From assembly GCF_012927085.1 (NCBI RefSeq), contig NZ_JABBFX010000001.1, positions 930,001 through 994,000 on the forward strand: a DNA stretch of 64,000 bases, given 5' to 3'. Shown in pieces: positions 53,796 through 63,860 of this stretch; the first letter of the stretch is position 1, and each line of letters starts with the position of its first letter. Origin of the DNA: Ramlibacter agri (lineage in GTDB: Bacteria; Pseudomonadota; Gammaproteobacteria; Burkholderiales; Burkholderiaceae_C). A program made the translations under genes and the position numbers. The notes beneath the pieces are model-generated. The model was not told the DNA's origin. It made no database searches and saw nothing but the letters and a program-made list of their open reading frames with translations.

Positions 53796-53981
53796 ATGTT
53801 CGCCAACTCCCGACTCCTGCGCCGACTGCGGCGCCAGCTGCCCAGCCTCTATGAAGCGGCCATCTTCGCCGCGCTGGCCGCCGCGGCGGTCGCGGCCTGG
53901 ATGGCGCCGGCCGACGCCGGCGAGCAGGGCGAGCCTCAGTGCGGCCAGATCCAGAGCAGCACGCCGGTCATCGCCAGGTAG
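53796..53981 (+). CDS. Possible small membrane protein
   Basis: A 61-codon frame begins ATG with AGGA about 8 nt upstream. It has an Arg-rich start (LLRRLRRQLPSLYEA) and one hydrophobic Ala-rich segment (AAIFAALAAAAVAAWM). The last 46 bp overlap the 3' end of the convergent YqaA-like gene. No homology is recognised, so it may be a chance frame. Confidence 0.25.
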   Translation: MFANSRLLRRLRRQLPSLYEAAIFAALAAAAVAAWMAPADAGEQGEPQCGQIQSSTPVIAR

Positions 53982-54406
53982 CGCAGGAACTTGCCGATGG
54001 CCATGTACATCGTGCAGGGCCAGAAGGGCAGCCGCAGCCAGCCGGCCACCGCACACAGCGGGTCGCCCACGATAGGCAGCCAGGCCAGCAGGCAGGCCTT
54101 GGGGCCCAGCCGTTCCAGGTAGCCCAGCGCCTTCAGGTGCCAGCGCGAATGGCTGTACTTGTCGGCGATGCGATGCGCGCCGTAGCCCATCCACCAATCG
54201 AGCATGCCGCCCAGCGTGTTGCCTACGGTGGCCACGAAGATCGCAGGCCAGAACAGGCTGGGGTTCAACTTCAGCAGGCCGAACAGCGCCGGCTCCGAGC
54301 CCACCGGCAGCAGCGTCGCCGAAACGAAGGCGGCGAGGAACAGGGTCGTCAGCCCGTACTCCGGCAGGGCCAGCACGGAGAACAGTGTTTCCATCCAGGA
54401 GGGCAT
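53936..54406 (-). CDS. YqaA-family (DedA-like) membrane protein
   Basis: This 156-residue protein has four or so membrane segments and family landmarks: ALPEYGLTTLFLAAFVSATLLP, VGNTLGGMLDWWMGYG and PIVGDPLCAVAGWLRLPFW. YqaA proteins belong to the SNARE-associated/DedA superfamily of small lipid-related membrane proteins. The start at MPSWMETL is likely; METLF at 54394 is an alternative. It diverges from dusB. Confidence 0.85.
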   Translation of the reverse strand: MPSWMETLFSVLALPEYGLTTLFLAAFVSATLLPVGSEPALFGLLKLNPSLFWPAIFVATVGNTLGGMLDWWMGYGAHRIADKYSHSRWHLKALGYLERLGPKACLLAWLPIVGDPLCAVAGWLRLPFWPCTMYMAIGKFLRYLAMTGVLLWIWPH

Positions 54407-54466
54407 TTGCGGGCGGATGTTATCGGAGCGGGCGATGCGATTGCCTTGGTGCACCGCAATTGCAAC

Positions 54467-54499
54467 ATTTCAAGCGCTGAAATGCCGCGGGCCTACAAT
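54467..54499 (+). promoter_or_regulatory. Candidate dusB promoter with inverted repeat
   Basis: ATTTCA-N5-TGAAAT (54467-54483) lies just upstream of a TACAAT -10-like element (54494-54499), about 41 bp before the dusB ATG. No good -35 element is visible at normal spacing, so activation may be needed. Confidence 0.35.
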
Positions 54500-54539
54500 C
54501 GTGCCTCTTTTTTTGGCACCCCACCTTTCCGCAGCGCGC

Positions 54540-55583
54540 ATGAACATCGGCCCTTACAGTCTCGCGAACAACGTGTTCGTGGCGCCGATGGCGGGCGTCA
54601 CGGACCGTCCGTTCCGCCAGCTGTGCCGCGCATTCGGCGCGGGCTACGCGGTGAGCGAGATGGTCACTTCGCGGCGCGAGCTGTGGAACAGCCTGAAGAC
54701 GTCGCGCCGCGCCAACCACGAAGGTGAGCCCGGCCCGGTGGCCGTGCAGATCGCCGGTACCGAAGCGCAGATGATGGCCGAGGCCGCGGCGTACAACGTC
54801 GAGCGCGGCGCGCAGATCATCGACATCAACATGGGCTGCCCGGCCAAGAAGGTCTGCAACAAGTGGGCGGGCTCGGCGCTGATGCAGGACGAGCCGCTCG
54901 CGGTGTCCATCGCCGAAGCCGTGGTACGCGCCTGCGAGCCGCATGGCGTGCCCGTGACCTTGAAGATGCGCACCGGCTGGGCCGCTTCGCACCGCAATGC
55001 GCTGGTGCTGGCTCGGGCGTTCGAGTCCGTCGGCATCCGCATGCTGACCGTGCATGGCCGCACGCGCGAGCAGGGCTACGGCGGCCACGCCGAATACGAA
55101 ACGATCGCGGCGGTGAAAGCCGCCGTCGGCATCCCGGTGGTGGCCAATGGCGACGTCACGTCGCCGGAGAAGGCGCGCGACGTGCTGCGGGCCACGGGCG
55201 CCGATGCCATCATGGTGGGGCGCGCCGCGCAAGGGCGGCCCTGGATCTTCCGCGAGATCGTGCATTTCCTCGCCACCGGCACCCACCTGGCGCCGCCGCT
55301 GGTGGCGGAAGTGCGGCGCGCTCTGCTGGGGCACCTGGAGGACCACTACGCGCTGTATGGCGAATACACCGGCGTGCGCAGCGCGCGCAAGCACATCGGC
55401 TGGTACGTCAAGGCCTTGCCCGGGGGCGCCGAATTCCGGGACCGAATGAACAACATCGAAAACAGCGCCGAGCAGTTTGCCGCGGTGGCCGCTTTCTTCG
55501 AGGCGCTGGGTACGCGCATGGACCGCCTGCCGGTCCCCTCGACGAGCGAGCAGGCCGGCGCTTTTGCCGAGAGCGACGCATGA
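54540..55583 (+). CDS. dusB: tRNA-dihydrouridine synthase B
   Basis: This 347-residue flavoprotein reduces uridines in the tRNA D-loop. Landmarks are APMAGVTDRPFRQLCR, the catalytic Cys in INMGCPAKKVCNKWAGSAL, KMRTGW, TVHGRTREQGY and ANGDVTSPEKA. It overlaps fis by 4 bp, the conserved dusB-fis pairing. Confidence 0.95.
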   Translation: MNIGPYSLANNVFVAPMAGVTDRPFRQLCRAFGAGYAVSEMVTSRRELWNSLKTSRRANHEGEPGPVAVQIAGTEAQMMAEAAAYNVERGAQIIDINMGCPAKKVCNKWAGSALMQDEPLAVSIAEAVVRACEPHGVPVTLKMRTGWAASHRNALVLARAFESVGIRMLTVHGRTREQGYGGHAEYETIAAVKAAVGIPVVANGDVTSPEKARDVLRATGADAIMVGRAAQGRPWIFREIVHFLATGTHLAPPLVAEVRRALLGHLEDHYALYGEYTGVRSARKHIGWYVKALPGGAEFRDRMNNIENSAEQFAAVAAFFEALGTRMDRLPVPSTSEQAGAFAESDA

Positions 55584-55816
55584 GCAAGAAGCACATAGAA
55601 GAATGCGTACGGGCCAGCCTGGAGGGCTACTTCCGCGACCTGCGCGGCACCGAGCCCGACGGCATGTACGAAATGCTGGTCAAGGTGGTCGAGAAGCCGC
55701 TGCTGGAAGTGGTAATGCAGAAGGCCGAGAACAACCAGTCCCGCGCCGCCGAATGGCTGGGGCTGAACCGCAATACCTTGCGGAAGAAATTGATTGAACA
55801 TAAGTTGCTGAAATGA
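55580..55816 (+). CDS. fis: DNA-binding protein Fis
   Basis: This 78-residue nucleoid protein has an N-terminal helical part and a C-terminal helix-turn-helix ([22 protein letters not shown]). It is slightly shorter than E. coli Fis. The overlaps with dusB (ATGA) and purH (ATGA) imply translational coupling across all three genes. Confidence 0.93.
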   Translation: MSKKHIEECVRASLEGYFRDLRGTEPDGMYEMLVKVVEKPLLEVVMQKAENNQSRAAEWLGLNRNTLRKKLIEHKLLK

Positions 55817-57381
55817 ACGCCCTCCTCTCCGTCTCCGACAAGACCGGTATCGTCGAACTCGCGCAAGCGTTGCATGCTGCCGGCGTGCGCCTCCTCTCCA
55901 CCGGCGGCACCGCCAAGCTGCTGGCCGACCAGGGCCTGCCCGTCACCGAAGTGGCGGAGCTCACCGGCTTCCCCGAGATGCTCGACGGCCGCGTGAAGAC
56001 GCTGCATCCCAAGGTGCATGGCGGCCTGCTGGCGCGGCGCGACCTGCCCGAGCACATGGCGGCCCTGCACCGCCACGCCATCAGCACGATCGACATCCTG
56101 GTGGTGAACCTCTATCCCTTCGAGGCAACGGTGGCCAAGGCCGGCGTGACGCTGGAAGACGCCATCGAGAACATCGACATCGGCGGCCCGGCCATGGTGC
56201 GCAGCGGCGCCAAGAACTGGAAGGACGTGGCGGTGCTGACCGACGCGTCGCAGTACGAAGGCTTCATCGCCGAACTGAAGGCTGGCGCGGTTTCGCAGAA
56301 GACCAAGTTCGCGCTGGCCGTCGCCGCGTTCAACCGCATCAGCAACTACGACGGCGCGATCAGCGACTACCTGTCGTCGCTGCAGGAGGATGGCGCGCGT
56401 TCGATGTTCCCGGCGCAGTCCAACGGCCGCTTCGTGAAGATCCAGGACCTGCGCTACGGCGAGAACCCGCACCAGCAGGCCGCGTTCTACCGCGACCTGT
56501 ATCCGGCGCCCGGCTCGCTGGCCGTCGCGCAGCAGCTGCAGGGCAAGGAGCTTTCGTACAACAACATCGCCGATGCCGACGCGGCGTGGGAATGCGTGAA
56601 GAGCTTCGACGCGCCCGCGTGCGTGATCGTGAAGCACGCCAACCCCTGCGGCGTGGCGGTGGGCAAGGACCCGCTGGAAGCCTATTCGAAAGCCTTCCAG
56701 ACCGACCCGACCTCGGCCTTCGGCGGCATCATCGCCTTCAATCGTCCGGTGGACGGCGCGGCGGCGCAGGCCGTGCGCGGCCAGTTCGTCGAAGTGCTGA
56801 TGGCCCCGGCCTATTCCGAAGAGGCGCTGCAGGTCTTCAAGGACCGGCCCAACGTGCGCCTGCTGCAGATCGCGCTGCCCCCGGGCGGCGCGACGCCCTG
56901 GGACAAGGGCCAGAACTTCATGGACGTGAAGCGCGTCGGCTCCGGCCTGCTGATGCAGACCGCCGACAACCACGAGCTGCAGCTCGCGGACCTGAAGGTG
57001 GTGACGAAGAAGCAGCCGACGGCGGAAGAACTGCAGGACCTGCTGTTCGCCTGGAAGGTGGCGAAGTTCGTCAAGTCCAACGCCATCGTCTTCTGCAAGG
57101 GCGGCATGACCATGGGCGTGGGCGCGGGCCAGATGAGCCGCCTCGACTCGGCGCGCATCGCCAGCATCAAGGCGCAGCACGCCAAGCTGTCGCTGCAGGG
57201 CACGGCCGTCGCCAGCGACGCCTTCTTCCCGTTCCGCGACGGCCTCGACGTGGTGGTGGACGCGGGCGCAACCTGCGTGATCCAGCCGGGTGGCTCGATG
57301 CGCGACCCGGAAGTCATAGCCGCCGCCGACGAGCGCGGTGTGGCGATGGTGTTCAGCGGCGTGCGCCACTTCCGGCACTGA
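55813..57381 (+). CDS. purH: Bifunctional AICAR transformylase/IMP cyclohydrolase
   Basis: This 522-residue enzyme does the last two steps of IMP synthesis. The N-terminal MGS-like cyclohydrolase domain has [21 protein letters not shown] and [21 protein letters not shown]; the transformylase domain has [21 protein letters not shown] and [10 protein letters not shown]. The length is normal. It starts within the fis stop. Confidence 0.96.
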   Translation: MNALLSVSDKTGIVELAQALHAAGVRLLSTGGTAKLLADQGLPVTEVAELTGFPEMLDGRVKTLHPKVHGGLLARRDLPEHMAALHRHAISTIDILVVNLYPFEATVAKAGVTLEDAIENIDIGGPAMVRSGAKNWKDVAVLTDASQYEGFIAELKAGAVSQKTKFALAVAAFNRISNYDGAISDYLSSLQEDGARSMFPAQSNGRFVKIQDLRYGENPHQQAAFYRDLYPAPGSLAVAQQLQGKELSYNNIADADAAWECVKSFDAPACVIVKHANPCGVAVGKDPLEAYSKAFQTDPTSAFGGIIAFNRPVDGAAAQAVRGQFVEVLMAPAYSEEALQVFKDRPNVRLLQIALPPGGATPWDKGQNFMDVKRVGSGLLMQTADNHELQLADLKVVTKKQPTAEELQDLLFAWKVAKFVKSNAIVFCKGGMTMGVGAGQMSRLDSARIASIKAQHAKLSLQGTAVASDAFFPFRDGLDVVVDAGATCVIQPGGSMRDPEVIAAADERGVAMVFSGVRHFRH

Positions 57382-57440
57382 TTTCCCCGCGTCCTCGCGC
57401 GGTGCGCAGCACGCTGCGCACCCTGCATCGCTGATTCCCT

Positions 57441-57470
57441 CGTCATCCCCGCGGAGGCGGAGACCCAGGG
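57441..57470 (+). repeat. REP-like 30-bp element, copy C
   Basis: The element begins CGTCATCCCCGCGGAGG and ends CCCAGGG, matching copies at 16684 and 16756. It sits 11 bp before the purH/hemL terminator, so all three copies lie beside terminators. Confidence 0.65.
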
Positions 57471-57481
57471 CATTGGCAACA

Positions 57482-57504
57482 AAAAGCGGCCATCGGCCGC
57501 TTTT
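57482..57504. terminator. Bidirectional terminator between purH and hemL
   Basis: AAAAGCGGCC (57482-57491) and GGCCGCTTTT (57495-57504) form a perfect 10-bp stem with a 3-nt loop and U-runs on both strands. It serves the convergent purH and hemL genes. Confidence 0.88.
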
Positions 57505-57509
57505 CGTCC

Positions 57510-58808
57510 TTAGAGGCTCTTGAAGACCTCGCGCGCCGCCGACACGGTGTCCGCGATGTCCTGATCGCTGTGTGCCGCGCTGACGAACCCGGCTTCATAG
57601 AGCGCCGGCGCGATGTACACGCCGCGATCCAGCAGGCCGTGGAACAGCTTGCCGAACTTCGCGCTGTCGCTCTTCATGACCTGCCCGTAGTTCTGCGGCA
57701 AGGCGGGAAGCAGGAAGAAGCCGAACATCCCGCCTTCGCAATCCGCCGCGAAAGGCACGCCGGCTTCCGCCGCCGCTGACTCCAGGCCTGCCACCAGCGT
57801 CCGGGTGCGCGCGCCCAGCGCCTCATAGAAGCCCGGTTGCGAGATCTCGTGCAAGGTCGCCAGGCCGCAGGCCGTGGCCACCGGGTTGCCGGACAAGGTG
57901 CCGGCCTGGTAGACCGGGCCCAGCGGCGCCAGCTTCTCCATCAGCGCGCGCGGGCCGCCGAAAGCCGCCAGCGGCATGCCGCCGCCGATGACCTTTCCGA
58001 GCACCGTCATGTCCGGCGCGAAGCCCGGGAGTTGCTTGGCGTACACACTTTGGGCGCCGCCCAGCGCCACCCGGAAGCCGGTCATCACCTCGTCGAAGAC
58101 CAGCAGCGCCCCATGTTGGGTGCACAGTTCGCGCGCCCGCTGCATGAAAGGCAGGCTGGCGCGGACGAAATTCATGTTGCCGGCGATCGGCTCGATGATC
58201 ACGCAGGCCAGCTCGTCGCCGAATTCGGCAAAGGCCTCCTCCAGCTGCGTGGCGTTGTTGTATTCGAGGACGTGCGTGTGCTGCACCACCTCGGGCGGCA
58301 CGCCGGCGCTGGTCGGGTGGCCGAAGGTCGCGAGGCCGGAACCGGCCTTCACCAGCAGCGCGTCGGCGTGGCCGTGGTAGCAGCCCTCGAACTTGATGAT
58401 GCGGCTGCGGCCGGTGGCGCCGCGCGCCAGGCGGATCGCGCTCATCGCCGCTTCGGTGCCCGAGCTCACCAGGCGCACCATTTCCACCGAGGGCAGCTGC
58501 TGCACGATGGCCTCGGCCAGCTCCACTTCGCGCTCGGTCGGCGCGCCGAAGGAGAAGCCTTCGAGGACCGCGCGCTGCACCGCCTCGACGACGCGCGGGT
58601 GGCCGTGGCCCAGGATCATCGGGCCCCAGGAGCCGATGTAGTCGATGCAGCGGGCGCCGTTGGCGTCCCAGAACCAGGCGCCTTGCGCGCGCTGCACGAA
58701 GCGCGGCGTGCCGCCGACGGCGCGGAAGGCGCGCACCGGCGAGTTCACGCCGCCGGGGATCAGCGCGCGGGCGCGCTCGAAGAGAAGGGAGTTCTTGTCA
58801 GTGGCCAT
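57510..58808 (-). CDS. hemL: Glutamate-1-semialdehyde 2,1-aminomutase
   Basis: This 432-residue PLP enzyme makes 5-aminolevulinate for haem by the C5 route. Landmarks are [59 protein letters not shown] and the PLP lysine in [20 protein letters not shown] codon at 58826 could add six residues; ATG 58808 is preferred. Confidence 0.96.
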   Translation of the reverse strand: MATDKNSLLFERARALIPGGVNSPVRAFRAVGGTPRFVQRAQGAWFWDANGARCIDYIGSWGPMILGHGHPRVVEAVQRAVLEGFSFGAPTEREVELAEAIVQQLPSVEMVRLVSSGTEAAMSAIRLARGATGRSRIIKFEGCYHGHADALLVKAGSGLATFGHPTSAGVPPEVVQHTHVLEYNNATQLEEAFAEFGDELACVIIEPIAGNMNFVRASLPFMQRARELCTQHGALLVFDEVMTGFRVALGGAQSVYAKQLPGFAPDMTVLGKVIGGGMPLAAFGGPRALMEKLAPLGPVYQAGTLSGNPVATACGLATLHEISQPGFYEALGARTRTLVAGLESAAAEAGVPFAADCEGGMFGFFLLPALPQNYGQVMKSDSAKFGKLFHGLLDRGVYIAPALYEAGFVSAAHSDQDIADTVSAAREVFKSL

Positions 58809-58830
58809 GAAGTCGTGACTGTTCAAGTGC

Positions 58831-58905
58831 CACCGCGGAACCGGCTTTGCCGGGCCGCTGGTGGCGCCCCCTTGAGGGGGAGGCGCCGCAGGCGCTTCGG
58901 GGGTG
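58831..58905. repeat. Dispersed palindromic repeat between hemL and thiD
   Basis: The stretch holds three short hairpins in a row: CCGGC-TTT-GCCGG (58841-58853), CCCCC-TTGA-GGGGG (58867-58880) and GCGCC-GCA-GGCGC (58883-58895). I recall similar arrays between genes in Comamonadaceae genomes. It lies just past the thiD gene, between it and the hemL start. Confidence 0.45.
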
Positions 58906-58915
58906 GACCTTGTCC

Positions 58916-59848
58916 TCAGTGTTTGGTGTCATGGGGCGGCAGGTCGAAACCGGGCTGGGCGGAAGAGGAGTCGTCCTCGTCGGCGGCTTCGGCTTCGGGC
59001 TGCGCCCAGAACAGGCGATCCGGGACCACGTGGCCCATGCCGGGCCGGAAGCCGCCGTCGAGGCAGCGATCGAGATAGGCGAGCGCCTCGGTGGCGGCCG
59101 CCGCGAGGTCGGAGCCGCCGGCCACCAGGGCGGCGAGGGCGGCCGACAGGGTGTCGCCGGCGCCGGAGAACACGGCGTCGAAACGCTCGAACTTCTCGCT
59201 GGCCAGCACAGCCTGCGGCGTGGCCAGCACGTTGTCGACGAACTGGTCCGGCAACGGCACGCCGGTGACGAGCGTATAGGGCACGCCCATCTCCGAAGCG
59301 GCCTTGGCGAGGTCGCGGGCGGTGGGGCTGCTCTCCTTGTTCCAGTCCGGAAGGAGCCAGCGCCACAGGGTGCTGTGGTTTCCTACCAACACGGTCGTTT
59401 GCGGCAGCAAGAGCTCCTTGAAGGCGTCTTCGTAGAGGTCCGCAGGGCCTTCGTCCCACCAGGACAACGCAGGCATGTACGCGATGAGAGGAACGTCCGG
59501 ATAGTCCGCGGCGATCTCCGCGATGGTGCTGATCGACTCGGGGCTGCCCGCGAAACCGACCTTGATCACCTGCACCGGAACGTCCTCGAGGATCGTGCGC
59601 GCCTGCTCGGCGACCGCGTCCTCGTCGAAGGCGAAATGGTCGAACACCTCTCCGGTGTCGCGCACATACGCGCCGGTGACGACGGGCAGCGGATGCGCGC
59701 CCACCGATGCGATCGAGGTGACATCCGCCGCGAGTCCGCCTGCACCGCTGGGGTCGCTCGCGTTGAACACCATCACGCAAGCCGGGCCTGCGTCGTCGTT
59801 TTCGGGCTGGGGATCCGGGCGCGTGGAGATAGGTGTGGAATTAGTCAT
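58916..59848 (-). CDS. thiD: Hydroxymethylpyrimidine/phosphomethylpyrimidine kinase
   Basis: This 310-residue ribokinase-fold kinase phosphorylates the thiamine pyrimidine moiety. It has [24 protein letters not shown] at the N-terminus and the anion-hole motif [15 protein letters not shown] near the C-terminus. The first ~25 and last ~30 residues are low-complexity or acidic extensions beyond the usual length. It is fairly diverged from E. coli ThiD, so a related PfkB kinase role is possible. It diverges from the rubredoxin gene by 80 bp. Confidence 0.8.
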   Translation of the reverse strand: MTNSTPISTRPDPQPENDDAGPACVMVFNASDPSGAGGLAADVTSIASVGAHPLPVVTGAYVRDTGEVFDHFAFDEDAVAEQARTILEDVPVQVIKVGFAGSPESISTIAEIAADYPDVPLIAYMPALSWWDEGPADLYEDAFKELLLPQTTVLVGNHSTLWRWLLPDWNKESSPTARDLAKAASEMGVPYTLVTGVPLPDQFVDNVLATPQAVLASEKFERFDAVFSGAGDTLSAALAALVAGGSDLAAAATEALAYLDRCLDGGFRPGMGHVVPDRLFWAQPEAEAADEDDSSSAQPGFDLPPHDTKH

Positions 59849-59873
59849 TGGGGCCCGCTTCGCCCGCAGAAAC

Positions 59874-59922
59874 CTAGGCAAAGGGCCTAGATACAATCGT
59901 TGCATTCTAAGCGAAGGCCCTT
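59874..59922 (+). promoter_or_regulatory. Rubredoxin promoter region with nested inverted repeats
   Basis: CTAGGC-N5-GCCTAG (59874-59890) lies directly before a TACAAT -10-like element (59892-59897). AAGGGCC (59881-59887) and GGCCCTT (59916-59922) form a second, wider repeat. No clear -35 element is seen, which fits an activated or repressed promoter. It also lies near the thiD start. Confidence 0.35.
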
Positions 59923-59928
59923 TAAGCT

Positions 59929-60102
59929 GTGACTGAGACCAAAACGTGGATGTGTCTGATTTGCGGGTGGATTTATGACGAATCCACCGGCGCCCCCGAA
60001 CATGGCATCGCGCCCGGAACCCCTTGGGACCAGGTGCCGATGAACTGGACCTGTCCGGAGTGTGGTGCCCGCAAGGAAGACTTCGAGATGGTCCAGATCT
60101 GA
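59929..60102 (+). CDS. Rubredoxin
   Basis: This 57-residue electron carrier has the iron site formed by CLICGW and CPECGA, two CxxC motifs as expected. The core WIYDESTGAPEHGIAPGTPW is typical. It starts at GTG (VTETKTWMC). A single-iron redox protein of this kind feeds alkane hydroxylases or oxygen-detoxifying enzymes; its placement before pilG is a Burkholderiales habit rather than a clear functional link. Confidence 0.93.
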   Translation: MTETKTWMCLICGWIYDESTGAPEHGIAPGTPWDQVPMNWTCPECGARKEDFEMVQI

Positions 60103-60191
60103 GGCAGGGGATCCGCAACGACGGAGATTCATAAAAGCGGACGCCTGCCGCCCAAAACATAAAGCAGTAACGAGTTGAGGAGCAGCGTCAA

Positions 60192-60572
60192 GTGAGCACG
60201 TCTGGGTTGAAGGTGCTGGTAATCGATGACAGCAACACCATCCGGCGCAGCGCGGAAATCTTCCTGAAGCAGGGCGGCCACGAGGTAATGCTGGCCGAGG
60301 ACGGCTTCGACGCGCTGTCCAAGGTCAACGATTACGAGCCCCACCTGATCTTCTGCGACATCCTGATGCCCCGCCTCGACGGGTATCAGACCTGCGCCAT
60401 CATCAAGCGCAACGCCAAGTTCTCTGCCGTGCCCGTCGTCATGCTGTCCTCGAAGGACGGCGTCTTCGACAAGGCCCGCGGCCGCATGGTCGGCTCGCAG
60501 GATTACCTTACCAAGCCTTTCACCAAGGACCAGCTGCTGCAGACCGTGCAGCAGTTCGGCCAACAGAAATAG
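60192..60572 (+). CDS. pilG: Twitching motility response regulator PilG
   Basis: This 126-residue single-domain receiver has Asp56 (IFCDILMP) as phospho-acceptor, with LVIDDSNTIRRSAEIFL at the N-terminus and KPFTKDQL at the end. It starts at GTG with GAGGAG 10 nt upstream. It belongs to the Pil-Chp chemosensory system that controls type IV pilus extension. Confidence 0.92.
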   Translation: MSTSGLKVLVIDDSNTIRRSAEIFLKQGGHEVMLAEDGFDALSKVNDYEPHLIFCDILMPRLDGYQTCAIIKRNAKFSAVPVVMLSSKDGVFDKARGRMVGSQDYLTKPFTKDQLLQTVQQFGQQK

Positions 60573-60587
60573 AAGTTCAGGAGTTAG

Positions 60588-60959
60588 ATGCCCATGGCCA
60601 TCAAGAAAGTGCTCGTCGTCGACGATTCGAAGACGGAACTCATGTTCATGACCGACCTTCTCCAGAAGAACGGCTTCTCGGTCAAGACCGCCGAGGGCGC
60701 GGACGATGCATTCCGCCGCCTCGCCGAGGAAAAGCCGGACCTGATCCTGATGGACGTCGTGATGCCCGGGCAGAACGGCTTCCAGCTCACGCGCGCGATC
60801 ACCCGCGATCCGAACTACGCGGACGTGCCGATCATCATGTGCACGAGCAAGAACCAGGAAACCGACCGTGTGTGGGGCATGCGCCAGGGCGCGCGCGACT
60901 ACATCACGAAGCCGGTGGACGCCGACGAACTCATGGCCAAGATCAAGGCCCTGGGCTGA
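60588..60959 (+). CDS. pilH: Twitching motility response regulator PilH
   Basis: This 123-residue receiver has Asp56 (LILMDVVMPGQNGF) and the C-terminal ARDYITKPVDADEL. AGGAG lies 5 nt before the ATG at 60588; ATG 60594 is a second option. PilH usually opposes PilG by promoting pilus retraction or draining phosphate. Confidence 0.92.
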   Translation: MPMAIKKVLVVDDSKTELMFMTDLLQKNGFSVKTAEGADDAFRRLAEEKPDLILMDVVMPGQNGFQLTRAITRDPNYADVPIIMCTSKNQETDRVWGMRQGARDYITKPVDADELMAKIKALG

Positions 60960-60985
60960 GCCCGCGCGCCGTAACCGAGTAGTCC

Positions 60986-61516
60986 ATGGCCAACCGCGAA
61001 GCCCTCCGTGAGCTGCAGAGCCGGCTGGCCAGCCGGCTGCAGGCCGCCCGCAGCGAAGGCGTGCAGGCGTCCTGGCTGGCCGTCGAGTCCGCCGGGCGCA
61101 AGTTCCTGTTCCCCCTGGCCCAGTCGGGCGAGATCTTCCCCTTCGCCGCCACCCAGGTGGTGCCGTACACCCATCCGTGGTTCCTCGGCGTCGCCAACCT
61201 GCGCGGTGGACTCTATGGCGTCGTGGACCTGGGCAGCTTCGTCAGCGGCCAGGCGCCCGCGCAGCGTTCCGATGCCGGCCGCGCGGAGTCGCGGCTGGTC
61301 GCGCTCAATGCTCTCCTCGAGATCAATTGCGCACTCCTGATCGACCGCCTCGCCGGTCTGCGGAACATCGACGCCTTCACCGCCTCGAACGAGGCCCCCC
61401 AGGGCTCCCCCGAATACTTTGGCAGCGGCTACACCGATGCCAGCGGTGCTTACTGGCAGGAAATCAACCTGCAGGCGCTGTCGCAACAACCGCAGTTCCT
61501 GAGCATCAGTGCTTAG
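60986..61516 (+). CDS. pilI: Chemotaxis coupling protein PilI (CheW-like)
   Basis: This 176-residue CheW-domain protein couples the receptor PilJ to the kinase PilL. Landmarks are WLAVESAGRKFLFPLAQSGEIFPF, VVPYTHPWFLGVANLRGGLYGVVDLGSF and CALLIDRLAGLRN. It follows pilH by 26 bp. Confidence 0.92.
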   Translation: MANREALRELQSRLASRLQAARSEGVQASWLAVESAGRKFLFPLAQSGEIFPFAATQVVPYTHPWFLGVANLRGGLYGVVDLGSFVSGQAPAQRSDAGRAESRLVALNALLEINCALLIDRLAGLRNIDAFTASNEAPQGSPEYFGSGYTDASGAYWQEINLQALSQQPQFLSISA

Positions 61517-61543
61517 GCCCAACAAGCACGAAGGCTTGCCATC

Positions 61544-63817
61544 ATGTCCGTCGCCGATTCCATCAAAAACCTGTTCGGTAAGAAACTGCCGCCCGACGCC
61601 GACCCGTCTGTCACCCAGGAACTGAGCCTGGGCATGCCTTACGGCTCCACCGCGAGCATCGAGGCCGGCAGCACCCAGGGCGTGGACCGCAACTCCATCG
61701 AGCCGGACAGCGTCGACTCGATCGACCAGCTCGAGGAAATCGACGCGGCGGAACTGATCGCGGTGCCCCTGCTGGGGCGCCGCACCACCACCACCCACCA
61801 GCGCTTCCTGTTCACGCTGCTGTCGCTGGCCCTGGTGGTCCTGGGCGGCGTGGCGATCTACGCGGTGAACTCCGCCGACAAGGTCGCCCAGCAGGTGGCG
61901 GGTACCGGTAGCTCGCTGATGCAGTCGCAGCGCCTGGCGAAGTCGGTGTCGCAGGCCCTGATCGGCAGCCCGCAGGCCTTCCCGGACGTGCAGGAGTCGG
62001 CCAAGGTGCTGGCCTCCACGGTGCGCGGCCTGAAGAACGGCGACCCCAGCCTGCGCCTGGCGCCGGTGAGCGGCGACCTGCAGACCGACGTCGACAAGGT
62101 GCTGCCGCTGATCGACCGCGCCGAGAAGAACGCCGGCACCGTGATGAGCCAGCAGAAGATCCTGACCCAGGTGGGCGCCGCTCTGCGCACGATCAACCGC
62201 CAGTCGTCCGACCTGCTGGAAATCGCCGAGACGGTGTCCTCGCTGAAGCTGCAGCAGAACGCCGCGCCCGCCGAGATCTCCGCCGCCGGCCAGCTGGTGA
62301 TGCTGACCCAGCGTATCGGCAAGTCCGCCAACGAATTCCTGACGATGGAAGGCGTGTCGCCGGAAGCCGTGTTCCTGCTGGGCAAGGACTTGAACTCCTT
62401 CAAGGAAATCGCCCAAGGCATGCTGGATGGCAGCCCCGAGCTGCGCCTGGCCGCCTCCAAGGACGAACAGACGCGCGAACGCCTGGATGCGCTGCTGAAG
62501 CTGTACGAGCAGACCCGCACGCAAGCCGGCGCCATCCTGGGCAACCTGCAGGGCCTGGTGTCCGCTCGTGAAGCGCAAGCCTCGATCATCCAGGACTCCG
62601 AGCCGCTGCGCCGCCAGCTGGAAGACATCCAGGGCAAGCTGTCCGCGCAGACCGGCCTGGGCTTCGCCGCCCTGACCGCCCTGGCGGTGTCCTCGCTGTT
62701 CGCCATCCTGTGCGCCATCGGCCTCGCCTACGTGCAGCTGCAGGACTCGCGGGTTCGCCAGCAGCGCGCTGAATCGCAGCGCCACGAAGCCGAGCGCCAG
62801 GAGCAGGAAGCCAAGCGCGTGAACGACGCCAACCAGGCGGCCATTCTGCGGCTGATGAACGAACTGCAGTCGGTCGCCGAAGGCGACCTGACGCAGGAAG
62901 CGACCGTGACCGAGGACATCACCGGCGCCATCGCCGACTCGGTGAACTACACGGTGGAAGAACTTCGACAGCTGGTGGGCGCCGTGCAGAACACGGCAAC
63001 CAAGGTGGCGCAGACGACGGCGCAGGTGGAATCGACCTCCACCGAGCTGCTGGCGGCCTCGACCGAGCAGCTGCGCGAAATTCGCGAAACCGGCCAGTCC
63101 GTGCTGGACATGGCGTCCCGAATCAACCAGGTGTCCGGGCAGGCGCAGGAGTCCGCCCAGGTGGCCCGCCAGACGCTGCGCGCGACCGAGCAGGGCCTGC
63201 AGGCCGTGCAGAACGCCATCGGCGGCATGAACGCCATCCGCGACCAGATCCAGGAAACCTCCAAGCGGATCAAGCGGCTGGGCGAATCGTCGCAGGAGAT
63301 CGGTGAAATCACCGAACTGATTTCCGACATTACCGAACAGACGAACGTGCTGGCCCTGAACGCCGCCATCCAGGCCGCGTCGGCCGGTGAAGCCGGCCGC
63401 GGCTTCTCGGTGGTGGCGGAAGAAGTGCAGCGCCTCGCTGAACGTTCCGCGGACGCCACGCGCCAGATCTCGGCGCTGGTGAAGGCCATTCAGACCGACA
63501 CGCAGGACGCCGTGGCCGCCATGGAGCGCTCCACGCAGGGTGTGGTGGAAGGGGCCAAGCTGTCCGACAACGCGGGTACCGCGCTGACGGAAATCGACCA
63601 GGTGTCGCGCCGCCTCGCCGAACTGATCGAGCAGATCTCGACCTCCGCGTCCAAGGAAGCCGAATCCGCCAACGTGGTGGCCGGAAACATCCAGCACATC
63701 TTCGCCGTGACGGAACAGACCGGTGAAGGTACCCGTTCGACCGCGCAGCAGGTGCGCGAGCTGACCCGGATGGCCGAGGAACTGCGCCAGTCTGTGTCGC
63801 GATTCAAGATTGCATAA
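61544..63817 (+). CDS. pilJ: Methyl-accepting chemotaxis protein PilJ
   Basis: This 757-residue receptor has two membrane segments (about 87-108 and 370-396), a periplasmic helical sensing domain between them, a HAMP region, and a C-terminal signalling domain with the hairpin tip [21 protein letters not shown]. An acidic N-terminal region of about 80 residues precedes the first membrane segment. It senses surface or pilus signals for twitching. Confidence 0.92.
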   Translation: MSVADSIKNLFGKKLPPDADPSVTQELSLGMPYGSTASIEAGSTQGVDRNSIEPDSVDSIDQLEEIDAAELIAVPLLGRRTTTTHQRFLFTLLSLALVVLGGVAIYAVNSADKVAQQVAGTGSSLMQSQRLAKSVSQALIGSPQAFPDVQESAKVLASTVRGLKNGDPSLRLAPVSGDLQTDVDKVLPLIDRAEKNAGTVMSQQKILTQVGAALRTINRQSSDLLEIAETVSSLKLQQNAAPAEISAAGQLVMLTQRIGKSANEFLTMEGVSPEAVFLLGKDLNSFKEIAQGMLDGSPELRLAASKDEQTRERLDALLKLYEQTRTQAGAILGNLQGLVSAREAQASIIQDSEPLRRQLEDIQGKLSAQTGLGFAALTALAVSSLFAILCAIGLAYVQLQDSRVRQQRAESQRHEAERQEQEAKRVNDANQAAILRLMNELQSVAEGDLTQEATVTEDITGAIADSVNYTVEELRQLVGAVQNTATKVAQTTAQVESTSTELLAASTEQLREIRETGQSVLDMASRINQVSGQAQESAQVARQTLRATEQGLQAVQNAIGGMNAIRDQIQETSKRIKRLGESSQEIGEITELISDITEQTNVLALNAAIQAASAGEAGRGFSVVAEEVQRLAERSADATRQISALVKAIQTDTQDAVAAMERSTQGVVEGAKLSDNAGTALTEIDQVSRRLAELIEQISTSASKEAESANVVAGNIQHIFAVTEQTGEGTRSTAQQVRELTRMAEELRQSVSRFKIA

Positions 63818-63860
63818 CCCGGTAGCCTGACCTCTACGGAGCCCGATCCCGAGCCCCTTC

